Shown here: piece after piece, positions 44,187 through 52,681 of the stretch
How the letters are laid out: the number at the start of each line of letters is the position of its first letter
Numbering within the stretch: position 1 is the stretch's first letter
Source: Candidatus Saccharibacteria bacterium
Lineage (GTDB): Bacteria > Patescibacteriota > Saccharimonadia > Saccharimonadales > Saccharimonadaceae
DNA: 64,000 bases
Direction of reading: 5' to 3'
Assembly (NCBI GenBank): GCA_016699895.1
Contig: CP064991.1
Span: forward strand, 685,074-749,073
Notes under the pieces: model-generated
The model's input: only the letters and a program-made list of their open reading frames with translations
The model's database searches: none
Told to the model about the DNA's origin: nothing
Position numbers and translations under genes: made by a program

Positions 44187-45092
44187 TTAGAGCCAGTAGC
44201 CCTTGCCCGCTATCCGCACATCCACATAACTCGGATTAATATGACTGGAGTCAATGAACTTCACCATCGCCACAATGTCGGCACCCTGTGAGGTCGGGTC
44301 GCGGTCGATCTGGGCTTTGAACGGGTATGCCCTGCCCTCTAGGTAAAACTCCACGTATCTGATCGCGCCAGACGGAATCACTACGCGCTTGACGTTTCCC
44401 CCGCCCTGTTTAGCAATTTCTGCGGTGGTTTGGCCAATAAAACTAAGGAATCTAGAGGACGTAATGGCGTCACCCTCAACAGAGGCGCCGCTCTTGTCAG
44501 CAATGGCGACACTAGGTTGCTCGAAAAAGTTCTTTGTAAATACCACGCCATTGCCATCAACGTAGCTAGTCGTGCCGCCCGTCACCCATTTAGCCACCGG
44601 CTGGCGGAATGTGAACTTTAATTTACCGATTAACAGATTTGACTGAACGATCTCAACCGATTCAATCTCTGGCGCCTGACCGGCCAAATAACTATTGAGA
44701 TTGTCACTGCGCCGTGCAAAACTGAACCGCTCGAACGGGTTTTTTGACATATAGTCATCAACCAGCTTTTTATACGTCGCGGCGTCACTGCTGCTCAGCG
44801 AAGTAGCATTACTGGTGATGTCGGTAAATGAACCGCTAAACTGCGATATTAGGATCAACCCGAGAACCGAGACGGTCATGACGATCATCAGCATATAACC
44901 TAGTCGGCGACGCCAGCTCCTGAGATCGCGCTCGCGCTGGCGATCAGTCTTTTTATCATGATCAACCGCTCGGAAAGTGTTCAGCGTCGCACCACTTTTG
45001 AACGTGCTATTTTGTTCCTGCGGGGTACGAAACTCCGTGCTATAGCGACCTTGGCGACCACTCATTTTAGTATCTTTGCTAGAAGGTTTCAT
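44187..45092 (-). CDS. ftsQ: FtsQ/DivIB-like cell division protein
   Basis: A ~65-residue cytoplasmic basic N-terminus, one membrane helix (~67-88), and an extracytoplasmic domain with a POTRA-like start (PFERFSFARRSDNLNSYLAG, APEIESVEIVQSNLLIGKL) then FRQPVAKWVTGGTTSYVDGNG, typical of FtsQ. It is the last gene of the dcw cluster. Sequence conservation of FtsQ is low, so the call leans on topology and on its place after murG, with which it overlaps by 4 bp. Confidence 0.75.
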   Translation of the reverse strand: MKPSSKDTKMSGRQGRYSTEFRTPQEQNSTFKSGATLNTFRAVDHDKKTDRQRERDLRSWRRRLGYMLMIVMTVSVLGLILISQFSGSFTDITSNATSLSSSDAATYKKLVDDYMSKNPFERFSFARRSDNLNSYLAGQAPEIESVEIVQSNLLIGKLKFTFRQPVAKWVTGGTTSYVDGNGVVFTKNFFEQPSVAIADKSGASVEGDAITSSRFLSFIGQTTAEIAKQGGGNVKRVVIPSGAIRYVEFYLEGRAYPFKAQIDRDPTSQGADIVAMVKFIDSSHINPSYVDVRIAGKGYWL

Positions 45093-46237
45093 TTCTGCGC
45101 TACCTCTAGAATCATGCCGACCATATCGTCGAGAGCATTGGCACGCGTAAATTGCTCTAGATTATGTCCCAGCGTATTTCGTAGCTCCGGGGACGCTAAC
45201 AAGCTCCTGATCGCCTCTAGGAGGATTTCCGGCTGTTTGTCAGCCTGGCGTTGATCGATCACGATACCAGCCTGAGCTTTGGCGTAGACGCTGGCATTTT
45301 TGGTCTGGTGGTCGCCGGCCAGGTGCGGGCTCGGCACAATAACTACCGGTAAACCAATCGTCGCGAACTCCGCTAACGCCGTAGCGCCAGCGCGCGTCAC
45401 CGCAATATCTGCCGCCGCCAGCGCCACGATGAAATCATCCGTCATAAACTCGACGACTTTGAATTTGTTGTCTGATCTAGTTTTGATCGAGTCGGCTTTG
45501 CCCTTGCCAGCAAGTAACAAGATCTGAGCATTGTGTTTCGTTAATTCAGGTGCTATCGCCGCCACCATCCGGTTCAGCGCGTTCGCGCCACCACCACCAC
45601 CAACAGCTAGGACCAGTGGCAAAGTAGCATCAAAACCTAGCTGAGTTTTCGCGGCTGACTTTTCGCTAGCAGTAAATCTCCTGATCTCGTCACGAACTGG
45701 TATACCAATATAGGTGGTGCGACTACCGGGATAATTAGGATAGTTTTCGACCGGCGCGCCAGTGCCAATTTTGGTGGCATATCGTGCCAAAAACCGGTTA
45801 GTCAGTCCTGGCACAGTATCGGAATCATGAATAACCAGTGGAATGCGGAGCCAATGCGCCGCTAGTCCGACCGGCAAACAGACAAAACCGCCTTTACAAA
45901 ATACCACATCAGGTCGCCAGACAATTAATTTACAAAAGCTCTGGACAAAGCCCGCGATAATCTTGAACACATCAATCAGATTTCGAAGATGAGTTTTAAA
46001 CAGATGGTATTTTAAATGCTGCATCAACGTCAAATTAGCATAGCGCCGCAGTTTGCCGCTAGCAATCGCATCGACTCTAACATTGCCGCCTAGCATTTCG
46101 CGCAGACGACCAGCAAAACGACGATCACACCACACACGCAATTCGGCGTCGGGTGCCTGTTCGTGCAATTTAGCGCAAACGGCTACGATCGGCGTAACGT
46201 GACCGCCCGAACCGCCGCCCACTGACAGGATTCGCAT
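45089..46237 (-). CDS. murG: UDP-GlcNAc:lipid I transferase MurG
   Basis: Adds GlcNAc to lipid I to make lipid II. The N-terminal glycine loop GGGSGGHVTP, the GGFVCLPVGLAA segment, HDSDTVPGLTNRFLA and the C-terminal donor region TRAGATALAEFATIGLPVVIVP are all present. ATG 46237 starts MRILSVGGGSGG as in the family and is preceded by GGGAG; a longer frame to 46294 overlaps ftsW more deeply and is rejected. The ftsW coding end still overlaps by 68 bp. Confidence 0.93.
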   Translation of the reverse strand: MRILSVGGGSGGHVTPIVAVCAKLHEQAPDAELRVWCDRRFAGRLREMLGGNVRVDAIASGKLRRYANLTLMQHLKYHLFKTHLRNLIDVFKIIAGFVQSFCKLIVWRPDVVFCKGGFVCLPVGLAAHWLRIPLVIHDSDTVPGLTNRFLARYATKIGTGAPVENYPNYPGSRTTYIGIPVRDEIRRFTASEKSAAKTQLGFDATLPLVLAVGGGGGANALNRMVAAIAPELTKHNAQILLLAGKGKADSIKTRSDNKFKVVEFMTDDFIVALAAADIAVTRAGATALAEFATIGLPVVIVPSPHLAGDHQTKNASVYAKAQAGIVIDQRQADKQPEILLEAIRSLLASPELRNTLGHNLEQFTRANALDDMVGMILEVAQK

Positions 46238-47492
46238 CCTCGCTGCTCCCTTCTGCTTTAACTTTGCGATGCATGGTATAATGCGATATAGCAAAAACCA
46301 AACCGAGACTAGTCATAATAAACAGCATCGACGTACCACCGATACTAACGAGCGGTAACGTGATACCAGTCAGCGGAATCAGATGTGTCATAGCACCGAT
46401 ATTTAAGACTACGTGCGCCGCGATCCAGCTAAACACGCCAGCCACGATCAAACGTAAGTAAATATTCTCGATATAATCAACCTTGGAAATAATCTGCCTG
46501 AGTAGCAGCCCGAACAAGGCGATAATCACTAGCAATCCCAAAAAGCCCAGCGATTCACCTAAAACCGCAAAGATTGAGTCGTGAATTGCCTCCGGTAGCC
46601 ACCCAAAGGCCTGGACTGACTGCCCCAAACCTCTACCCGTTAGTCCGCCCGAGCCTAGGGCGATCATCGCCTGGTTGATGTGGTAATCGGCCGTGGCATC
46701 ACCCTGGCCAAAGAACGTCGCGATCCTGGCCATACGATGTGGTGCCACGATAATCGATAGAACCGCTAGGCCTGCGCCAGCGCCGAGAATGGCCATGAGT
46801 TTGCGCGTCTCGAGACCCGCCACGATCAACTGAACCAAAACAATCGCAGCTAGCGAGATACTGGTTCCGAGATCTTTTTGCATGATAGCCAGCACGAACA
46901 GAGACGCCAACGTTACCACGCCGAGCGGCAACAGTGTTTTGCGATAGGAATTCAGCTCACCACGCGCACAGCGAATTGCTAGGAATCCAGCGGTAAATAA
47001 CACCGTGCCAAATTTCAAAAACTCAGCCGGCTGGAATGTTCCTAGGCCCCCCAGGCTAATCCAACGACAAGCGCCGAGTGTACAATAGGCCGGCGGTATC
47101 TTGAGCGCTCCCATAATCGGCACCATAAAACAGATGATGAGGGCTACGACAAAGAACTTGGAGCCGTGCCGTCGCCAGAAATCAAGCGGTACTCGGCTCG
47201 CGACAAAGAACGAAACTAGCCCAGCGACCAGGAACATGCCTTGTTTCAACATGAATTTAGTCGAGGCGTCGTTGTCTCCGCCGGTCAGTGCTGGCGTGAT
47301 CGAAAACAAGATCACCACGCCAATAAAGGACAACACGATCATCAACACGACCATCAAATAATCGGGGCGATGTTTGCGAGTCAATTTGAGATCGCCCGCC
47401 GTGTCAAACAGCGTTGATTTGATCTCGGCCGCTGCTAATTTATTACGACGACTGTCGCTAGGACGATTATTTATTTGAGCCCAATTGCTCAT
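46170..47492 (-). CDS. ftsW: FtsW/RodA/SpoVE (SEDS) peptidoglycan glycosyltransferase
   Basis: Ten membrane segments with SEDS signatures: CRWISLGGLGTFQPAEFLKFG and the C-terminal THLIPLTGITLPLVSIGGTS. It polymerises glycan at the septum with its partner PBP. ATG 47492 overlaps the mraY stop (TAATG) and starts MSNWAQ, so the longer frame to 47558 is rejected. The last ~22 codons overlap murG. Confidence 0.92.
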   Translation of the reverse strand: MSNWAQINNRPSDSRRNKLAAAEIKSTLFDTAGDLKLTRKHRPDYLMVVLMIVLSFIGVVILFSITPALTGGDNDASTKFMLKQGMFLVAGLVSFFVASRVPLDFWRRHGSKFFVVALIICFMVPIMGALKIPPAYCTLGACRWISLGGLGTFQPAEFLKFGTVLFTAGFLAIRCARGELNSYRKTLLPLGVVTLASLFVLAIMQKDLGTSISLAAIVLVQLIVAGLETRKLMAILGAGAGLAVLSIIVAPHRMARIATFFGQGDATADYHINQAMIALGSGGLTGRGLGQSVQAFGWLPEAIHDSIFAVLGESLGFLGLLVIIALFGLLLRQIISKVDYIENIYLRLIVAGVFSWIAAHVVLNIGAMTHLIPLTGITLPLVSIGGTSMLFIMTSLGLVFAISHYTMHRKVKAEGSSEDANPVSGRRFGRSRYADRSRLR

Positions 47493-48526
47493 TAGACATT
47501 TCCCCCACCTAACGCAATGATGATGCCGAGAATGCCAACGATGTTTCCAACGACCCAAAAACGCATCGTGACTTTGGTTTCAGGCCAACCTTTGGCCTCG
47601 AAATGATGGTGTAATGGCGCTGCTAGAAAGACTTTTTTACCAGCGCGTAATCGCTTGCTCGCCTGTTGAATGATAACCGATCCTGCCTCGACCACAAACA
47701 TCAAACCGATAATTGGTAATAGAAATAGCGAATTTGTTAGCATTGCCACCACACCTAGGGTTACACCGAGTGCGAACGATCCGACATCACCCATGAAAAA
47801 GCGCGCTGGATAGACGTTGAACCATAGATACGACAACAACGCGCCGACGATCGTCATACAGAACGCCGCTAGGCCAAACTGTTGTTGCATAACGGCGATA
47901 ATTGCGAACATGACGAACGCCGAAGCCGCCAAACCGCCGGCTAGACCATCTAACCCATCACTAATGTTAACAGCATTTCCAGTCGCGACCACGACAAAGG
48001 CAAAGACCGGCACGATCCAGACGCCGAGATCCCATGGACCGATGAACGGAATATGCACCGTCGTAAAGCCCAGCTTTTGCCAAAAGAACCAACCGAGTAG
48101 CAAACCAACAATCGTCACCATGGTGAATTTCACTGGCGCCCTGAGACCAGCTACCCCACCGTTAGAACGGAGATTCAATATATCATCAATGAGACCTATA
48201 ACTGCTCCAGCGATGAGCGCCGCCAGCGGCAGCCAAGTCTGCGGTCGACTAAAATTAAATATCAACGTCGTCACCGCGATGGCGATCACAAACACTAGGC
48301 CAGCCATAGTCGGGATGCGACGCGCGATCTTGCGTGCATGCAATTTTGAGATGACTTCGAGCACCTTGCCGTCGAGCGTGACGGTCTTTTGCTTTTTCCA
48401 GAACTTGTACCGATAGGCAAAATACGTATAAACCGGTGTCAAAATCATGGCCATAATAAAAGCCGAGCCACCGAGGAGTAAGATCCGTAGCATCGCCTGC
48501 GCTAGTTGGTCTAGAGCTTCATTCAT
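47492..48526 (-). CDS. mraY: Phospho-MurNAc-pentapeptide transferase MraY
   Basis: Makes lipid I in the membrane. The conserved acidic motifs are visible: DDILNLR, NISDGLDGLAGGL, FFMGDVGSFALG, and the histidine loop PLHHHFEAKGWPE. About ten membrane helices in 344 residues. It overlaps the upstream PBP gene by 4 bp. Confidence 0.95.
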   Translation of the reverse strand: MNEALDQLAQAMLRILLLGGSAFIMAMILTPVYTYFAYRYKFWKKQKTVTLDGKVLEVISKLHARKIARRIPTMAGLVFVIAIAVTTLIFNFSRPQTWLPLAALIAGAVIGLIDDILNLRSNGGVAGLRAPVKFTMVTIVGLLLGWFFWQKLGFTTVHIPFIGPWDLGVWIVPVFAFVVVATGNAVNISDGLDGLAGGLAASAFVMFAIIAVMQQQFGLAAFCMTIVGALLSYLWFNVYPARFFMGDVGSFALGVTLGVVAMLTNSLFLLPIIGLMFVVEAGSVIIQQASKRLRAGKKVFLAAPLHHHFEAKGWPETKVTMRFWVVGNIVGILGIIIALGGGNV

Positions 48527-50280
48527 GGTTTGGTAATCCCTTCATATTGAGCGAGCCAGTTGCTCATTTTGGTAAAGACTGGATTTGCGGCTACCGAGCC
48601 AGCAAAGCCTTGTTTACCACTGTATTCGATCCTGACCATTATAACATATTGAGCGTTACCATCTTTGTCAGCGCCGAAACCAATCGTCGTACCAGTCGTG
48701 CGGTCCTTTGAATAGGTTTTGGTTGCGTCATCGTAGATCTGAGCCGTACCCGTTTTTGATCCAACATAGTAGCCGCCATCAGCCGTCGGCCAACTGCCCC
48801 GTCTGGCTTCGAACATCATTTTACGAATGTTGCTGCTCGCGCTGTCGCTGATCACATTATCTGACACAACTTTCGACTGATTGGCGGTTTCTTTGCCGTC
48901 CTGATCCAGGGTGCCATCGATCAGCGTCGGTTGGTAATACGTTCCGCCGTTGACTGTCGCCGAGAACGCCGCCGCCATTTGCACCATCGTCACCGACACA
49001 CCCTGACCAAAGGTCATGTTGGCGTAGCGAACTTTGTTGCCCTGCACATTGTCCGGTGAAAAGATCGTACCGCCGACTTCGCCCGGCTGCTCCACCCCAG
49101 TTTTTTGCCCAAAGCGGTATTTGTCGTGGAAATACTCATACATCGTCTGCCGCGCGGCCTTCGTAATATCGCCACCACCAATCTGTTGTAGTTGCCACAT
49201 GACACCGGTATTGAGCGAATATTGCAACACTTTGGTCATAGTAAATGTCCGCCCAGTGAACTTTTCATCACCTTCGGCATTACAGATCTTTGCATCATCA
49301 ATCTGCATACAATTCGGATCAGTAAAAGTGGTATCCGGATTGATTGTGCCGAGGTCTAACGACATCGAGGTAGTCATCGCCTTCATGACAGAACCAGGTT
49401 CAAACGCATAGCTAACGGCATGATTCTGGAAAGCTGTCGCGTCAGTCACTTTGGTATAATTGCTCGGGTCAAAATCTGGATAGTTCGCCATCGCCACAAT
49501 ATGACCGTTGTTTGGATCCATCACGATGATACTGCCGCTATCGCTATTCACGTTGTTGAGACCTTCTTGCAAGATCGATTCGGCTTGCGCCTGGACGCTA
49601 CGATCAATCGTCAACACATAGTCGGTGCCGTCTTTGGCTGGGATACTGACATCGTGGACACCAATCGTCAGCGGAATTCTACGCACATCCGTCACCGATT
49701 GCAATAGACCAGCTTCGCCCGTTAGCTCGGTATTGAGATATTGTTCGAGGCCGTACTGCCCCTCCCCGTCGGCGTTCACAAAGCCGAGCACCTGGTTAGC
49801 TAGTTTACCTTCGGTATAAACTCGGCGGCTGCTCGACTGGAGACCGACACCAGCCAGATCGGCTTCTTGGATCTTTTCCGCCTGAGAGTGCGTGATTTGA
49901 CGTGCTAGCACTACATACTGCAGAGTTGTGCTGGTTAGTTTGTCGAAATTAGCCTCGATCATTTGATCGCCCGCCACATCGGTGACTAGTTTTTCTACCT
50001 TTTTGACGTCCTTTACCTGTGTCGGATCGGCAAACACGGTGTAAACAGTCTGGTTCAGGACGAGTGGAACAATTTCGCCGTTTTGATCCTTGGCGTAGAG
50101 CTGCCCACGCTCTGGATTGATGGTCCGTTTACTAATCTGCATCTGATTAGCTTTGGCTAGGAACTCTTCGTGATTGATGACCTGGATATAAAATAATCGC
50201 ACTAAAAAGATCGCTAAAACCAAAAATAGACCGATCGTCAGTCGGCTGGCGCGCGATAATTTTTCAGACTGGTTGGTCAT
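48523..50280 (-). CDS. ftsI: Class B penicillin-binding protein (FtsI-like transpeptidase)
   Basis: Cross-links septal peptidoglycan. N-terminal membrane helix (~12-33), pedestal domain, then the transpeptidase motifs: S-x-x-K in EPGSVMK (Ser ~297), S-x-N in YSLNTG (~355-357) and KTG (~509-511). Length 585 is typical. The gene sits between ftsL-like and mraY, the classical ftsI position. Confidence 0.93.
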   Translation of the reverse strand: MTNQSEKLSRASRLTIGLFLVLAIFLVRLFYIQVINHEEFLAKANQMQISKRTINPERGQLYAKDQNGEIVPLVLNQTVYTVFADPTQVKDVKKVEKLVTDVAGDQMIEANFDKLTSTTLQYVVLARQITHSQAEKIQEADLAGVGLQSSSRRVYTEGKLANQVLGFVNADGEGQYGLEQYLNTELTGEAGLLQSVTDVRRIPLTIGVHDVSIPAKDGTDYVLTIDRSVQAQAESILQEGLNNVNSDSGSIIVMDPNNGHIVAMANYPDFDPSNYTKVTDATAFQNHAVSYAFEPGSVMKAMTTSMSLDLGTINPDTTFTDPNCMQIDDAKICNAEGDEKFTGRTFTMTKVLQYSLNTGVMWQLQQIGGGDITKAARQTMYEYFHDKYRFGQKTGVEQPGEVGGTIFSPDNVQGNKVRYANMTFGQGVSVTMVQMAAAFSATVNGGTYYQPTLIDGTLDQDGKETANQSKVVSDNVISDSASSNIRKMMFEARRGSWPTADGGYYVGSKTGTAQIYDDATKTYSKDRTTGTTIGFGADKDGNAQYVIMVRIEYSGKQGFAGSVAANPVFTKMSNWLAQYEGITKP

Positions 50281-50289
50281 GTTTTGATT

Positions 50290-50652
50290 CTACTCCGATT
50301 GTTGGATGTCAGTTGGAGTCGTCATGGCGGCTGCCACGCTACTACTCTCGACACGGGCAATTGATTGTAAACGAGCATTTTCAATTTTGAGATCATCTCG
50401 TTCAGCGGCGAGCTGTGTTTTCTTTTCATCGATGGCGTTCATTTCGTAGCCAAACGCGCTCGTTTTCGTCAGCTGCGTTAGATACAACAAGCCTAGGAAT
50501 GCGGTCAGCAAGACAATCATGACAGTATTTGCGACCGGACCGAGGCGACGCGCAGATTGAAAAGATGTTAGGTTCTGATTCCGACCCCAGCCGGCAGCCG
50601 GCATAGTGCCACGTCCGCGAGTCGAGATAAATTGTGTTCGTTGGTTTGTCAT
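50290..50652 (-). CDS. ftsL: FtsL-like division protein
   Basis: A 120-residue bitopic protein: cytoplasmic Arg/Gly-rich N-terminus, one membrane helix (~43-63), then a coiled coil (EKKTQLAAERDDLKIENARLQ). Topology, size and position between rsmH and the PBP gene fit FtsL, which rarely shows sequence similarity. Start has AAAAGGAAAA upstream. Confidence 0.75.
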   Translation of the reverse strand: MTNQRTQFISTRGRGTMPAAGWGRNQNLTSFQSARRLGPVANTVMIVLLTAFLGLLYLTQLTKTSAFGYEMNAIDEKKTQLAAERDDLKIENARLQSIARVESSSVAAAMTTPTDIQQSE

Positions 50653-50762
50653 TGTTGTTTTTCGTTTTCCTTTTATTTATACGTGGATGTTTGCGCCTGT
50701 TACCCTACCCTCGCAAAGATCCGCGTGTAAATTTGTTTATCATGTTTGTTTTTGTAACGGAA

Positions 50763-50814
50763 CCGGGCGAGACCTCGACCGTATAGGGTCGAGGCTCGCT
50801 TTTGGTCTCGCGCC
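50763..50814 (-). other. Strong hairpin between the 19-codon ORF and ftsL
   Basis: On the minus strand GCGAG-CCTCGACC pairs with GGTCGAGG-(T)-CTCGC, 13 pairs with a one-base bulge and a 6-nt loop. No T-run follows, so it is not a classical terminator; an mRNA-processing or stability element fits better. Confidence 0.5.
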
Positions 50815-50874
50815 TTATTTGTGGCGGACCACAATTTTCTGTGCGCGTGACTTGTTTACGACTTGAATTGGCAT
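50815..50874 (-). CDS. 19-codon micro-ORF between rsmH and ftsL
   Basis: ATG at 50874 encodes MPIQVVNKSRAQKIVVRHK and stops at 50815. AAAGGAC lies 8 nt before the ATG, a better ribosome site than many larger genes here have. The peptide is strongly basic. A hairpin follows directly. It may be a short protein or a leader peptide for the division genes below. Confidence 0.45.
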   Translation of the reverse strand: MPIQVVNKSRAQKIVVRHK

Positions 50875-50891
50875 AAGCAAGTCCTTTCTTT

Positions 50892-51806
50892 TTAATTATT
50901 TATCTTTGCTGCGGCTCGTAATTTTGCACTACGAGCGCGCGGATTGTAAACATCATCAGTGCCGGCAATTGGATGCTTGGTTAGGACTGTCAGATCTGCC
51001 TCCAAACCGGAATTTGTTTGCTCTCTCAGGAAGTTTTTCACCAATCGATCCTCGAGACTATGGAAACTGATCACCGCCAGTCGCCCGCCTGGAGCTAGGA
51101 GCTTGATGAGTAGCGGCAATGTCCGCTCAATCTGACCTAGTTCGTCATTGGTTTCGATCCGTAGAGCTTGGAAGGTGCGTGTCGCGGGATGGATTTTGCC
51201 CCGCCGCGGCAAGGTTTCGGCGATGAGATCAGCTAGTTCGGTCGTTGTCACAATCGGCTGTTTAGAGCGTTTGATGACAATGGCTCGAGCGATCCGATGC
51301 GCCCTTGTCGGTGGTTCTTCCCCGTAATGACGAATTATCTGACTGAGTTCTTTTTCCGAATAGTGATTCACGATAGTTGCAGCAGATGTATCTTGCGATT
51401 GATCCATGCGCATATCGAGATCCGATTCCAGACGGAAACTGAATCCGCGCTCCGCACGATCGAGCTGCGGAGAGCTAACACCGAGATCCAACAAGATCAT
51501 ATCGAACTGCCGATTCTCGGTAACTAATGTTTGACTAGCTTCCAAGAAATCGCTATGTATCAGCCTAGCTCCCTGTTGCCCTAGTGACTCTAGCTGACCG
51601 ATCGCAAAGGCGTCTCGATCCACCAGTGTCGCCAAGTTCGCAGAACCTATGCGAGCAATTACCGCCTGGGCATGACCGCCGTAACCGGCCGTCAGATCCA
51701 GATAGCTTTCGCCCTTTCCCGGATGCAACAAATCTAGTGTCGCATCGAGCAAGACTGGAATATGGAGTTGTTGTGGTGTTGTCATATTCTTTTTTACGGA
51801 GGCCAC
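50892..51806 (-). CDS. rsmH: 16S rRNA m4C1402 methyltransferase RsmH (MraW)
   Basis: SAM-dependent methyltransferase: HIPVLLDATLDLL, the SAM loop DLTAGYGGHAQAV, LLDLGVSSPQLDRAERGFSF, DLDMRMDQ, and the C-terminal AVISFHSLEDRLVKNF. Length ~300 is normal. GTG 51806 is the first start; ATG 51785 is an equally good alternative by family alignment. Confidence 0.94.
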   Translation of the reverse strand: MASVKKNMTTPQQLHIPVLLDATLDLLHPGKGESYLDLTAGYGGHAQAVIARIGSANLATLVDRDAFAIGQLESLGQQGARLIHSDFLEASQTLVTENRQFDMILLDLGVSSPQLDRAERGFSFRLESDLDMRMDQSQDTSAATIVNHYSEKELSQIIRHYGEEPPTRAHRIARAIVIKRSKQPIVTTTELADLIAETLPRRGKIHPATRTFQALRIETNDELGQIERTLPLLIKLLAPGGRLAVISFHSLEDRLVKNFLREQTNSGLEADLTVLTKHPIAGTDDVYNPRARSAKLRAAAKINN

Positions 51807-52075
51807 CTATTCGGCAATCAGTATTTATGTTCTGATTGTTTGTTTTAGATTTTCAAGATGTTTACTCTGTCGTCAGATGACGATAGTGTAACCATATGAG
51901 AGACTTATGTGTGAGGTGGAGTTTTTCCTTAGGTCTATGTTGCCATAAACCGAAGTGCGGCAATCCGTTCGAGCTGGCGATTGCTTTCCAGCTGATTGCC
52001 GAGTAGTTGGCCTCTATAACTGTTAAGGTGCTTGTTATAATCTATCCAGCGTTTAGCGCCGCATAGACCATTTGA

Positions 52076-52441
52076 TTAGTCGGGTTTGGCGCTGAGCCGC
52101 CAATATCGGCCAGCTCGGACAGCCACGATTTCACGATCGATCCCAGCGTACTCTAGCTGATGCGCCTCGAGGGTGATTCTACCCTGTTTAGCGTCGAGCT
52201 CAGTTTCGACTTTGCCGGTACGAAACTGGACGTTGAGGTCGGCCACTCGCTCATCAAGGATATCTCCCTGGAGCGCTGCTTCCATATCTTCGTCCCATAC
52301 TGATTTTTGGTATAGGTGGAGATAGGCGCCGAAACCGCGTGTGATCACGATGCCACCCGAGAACTCGGTGCGCAGCTCAGACGGGACAGTTAGTCGTCGT
52401 TTGTCGTCTAGCTTTCGCTCAAAGTAATCGATTTTGGTCAT
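52076..52441 (-). CDS. mraZ: Transcriptional regulator MraZ
   Basis: First gene of the dcw cluster. Two SpoVT/AbrB-like halves: FERKLDDKRRLTVPSELR and ETELDAKQGRITLEAHQLEYAG with VAVRAGRYWRL. At 121 residues it is shorter than typical MraZ (~140-150), and the frame stays open for 44 further codons after the TAA. GGGAAAGGGCG stands before the ATG. MraZ represses its own promoter through TGGG-type repeats, which are present upstream. Confidence 0.9.
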   Translation of the reverse strand: MTKIDYFERKLDDKRRLTVPSELRTEFSGGIVITRGFGAYLHLYQKSVWDEDMEAALQGDILDERVADLNVQFRTGKVETELDAKQGRITLEAHQLEYAGIDREIVAVRAGRYWRLSAKPD

Positions 52442-52509
52442 CGCCCTTTCCCGTTAAGTTATTTGGTGTGGTTCAGTGGTTTTTGTTTCATTCATTTGCC
52501 ACTGGACTT

Positions 52510-52539
52510 ATTATACTACCCACAACCACCCACATGCAA
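52510..52539 (-). promoter_or_regulatory. dcw promoter TTGCAT-18-TATAAT
   Basis: On the minus strand TTGCAT (plus 52534-52539) and TATAAT (plus 52510-52515) with an 18-bp spacer, giving mraZ a leader of ~60 nt with a Shine-Dalgarno site. Confidence 0.7.
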
Positions 52540-52564
52540 GCCCTTTTTGATACATTTTACCCAC
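52518..52564 (-). promoter_or_regulatory. Candidate MraZ boxes (GTGGGT repeats)
   Basis: GTGGGT occurs on the minus strand at 52523-52518, 52533-52528 (10 bp apart, inside the promoter spacer) and 52564-52559 (31 bp further, three helical turns). MraZ is known to bind tandem TGGG-type repeats at its own promoter. Confidence 0.6.
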
Positions 52565-52681
52565 TTTTTATGACAAAATTACAGCAAAGCTGTGGATAAG
52601 TGCCCTATTTTGGCTATTTCTATCTGGTATAAGTAAAGAAGGCCATTATCATGTTTGGCCCACGAAAATAGTAGAATTATC

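Noticed and set aside
44091-44291. 66-codon plus ORF before ftsQ end
   Set aside because: Half of it is antisense to ftsQ; composition unconvincing.
52580-52600. oriC, because of a perfect DnaA-box-like TGTGGATAA
   Set aside because: Single box, no cluster, no dnaA/dnaN nearby; in the mraZ upstream region.
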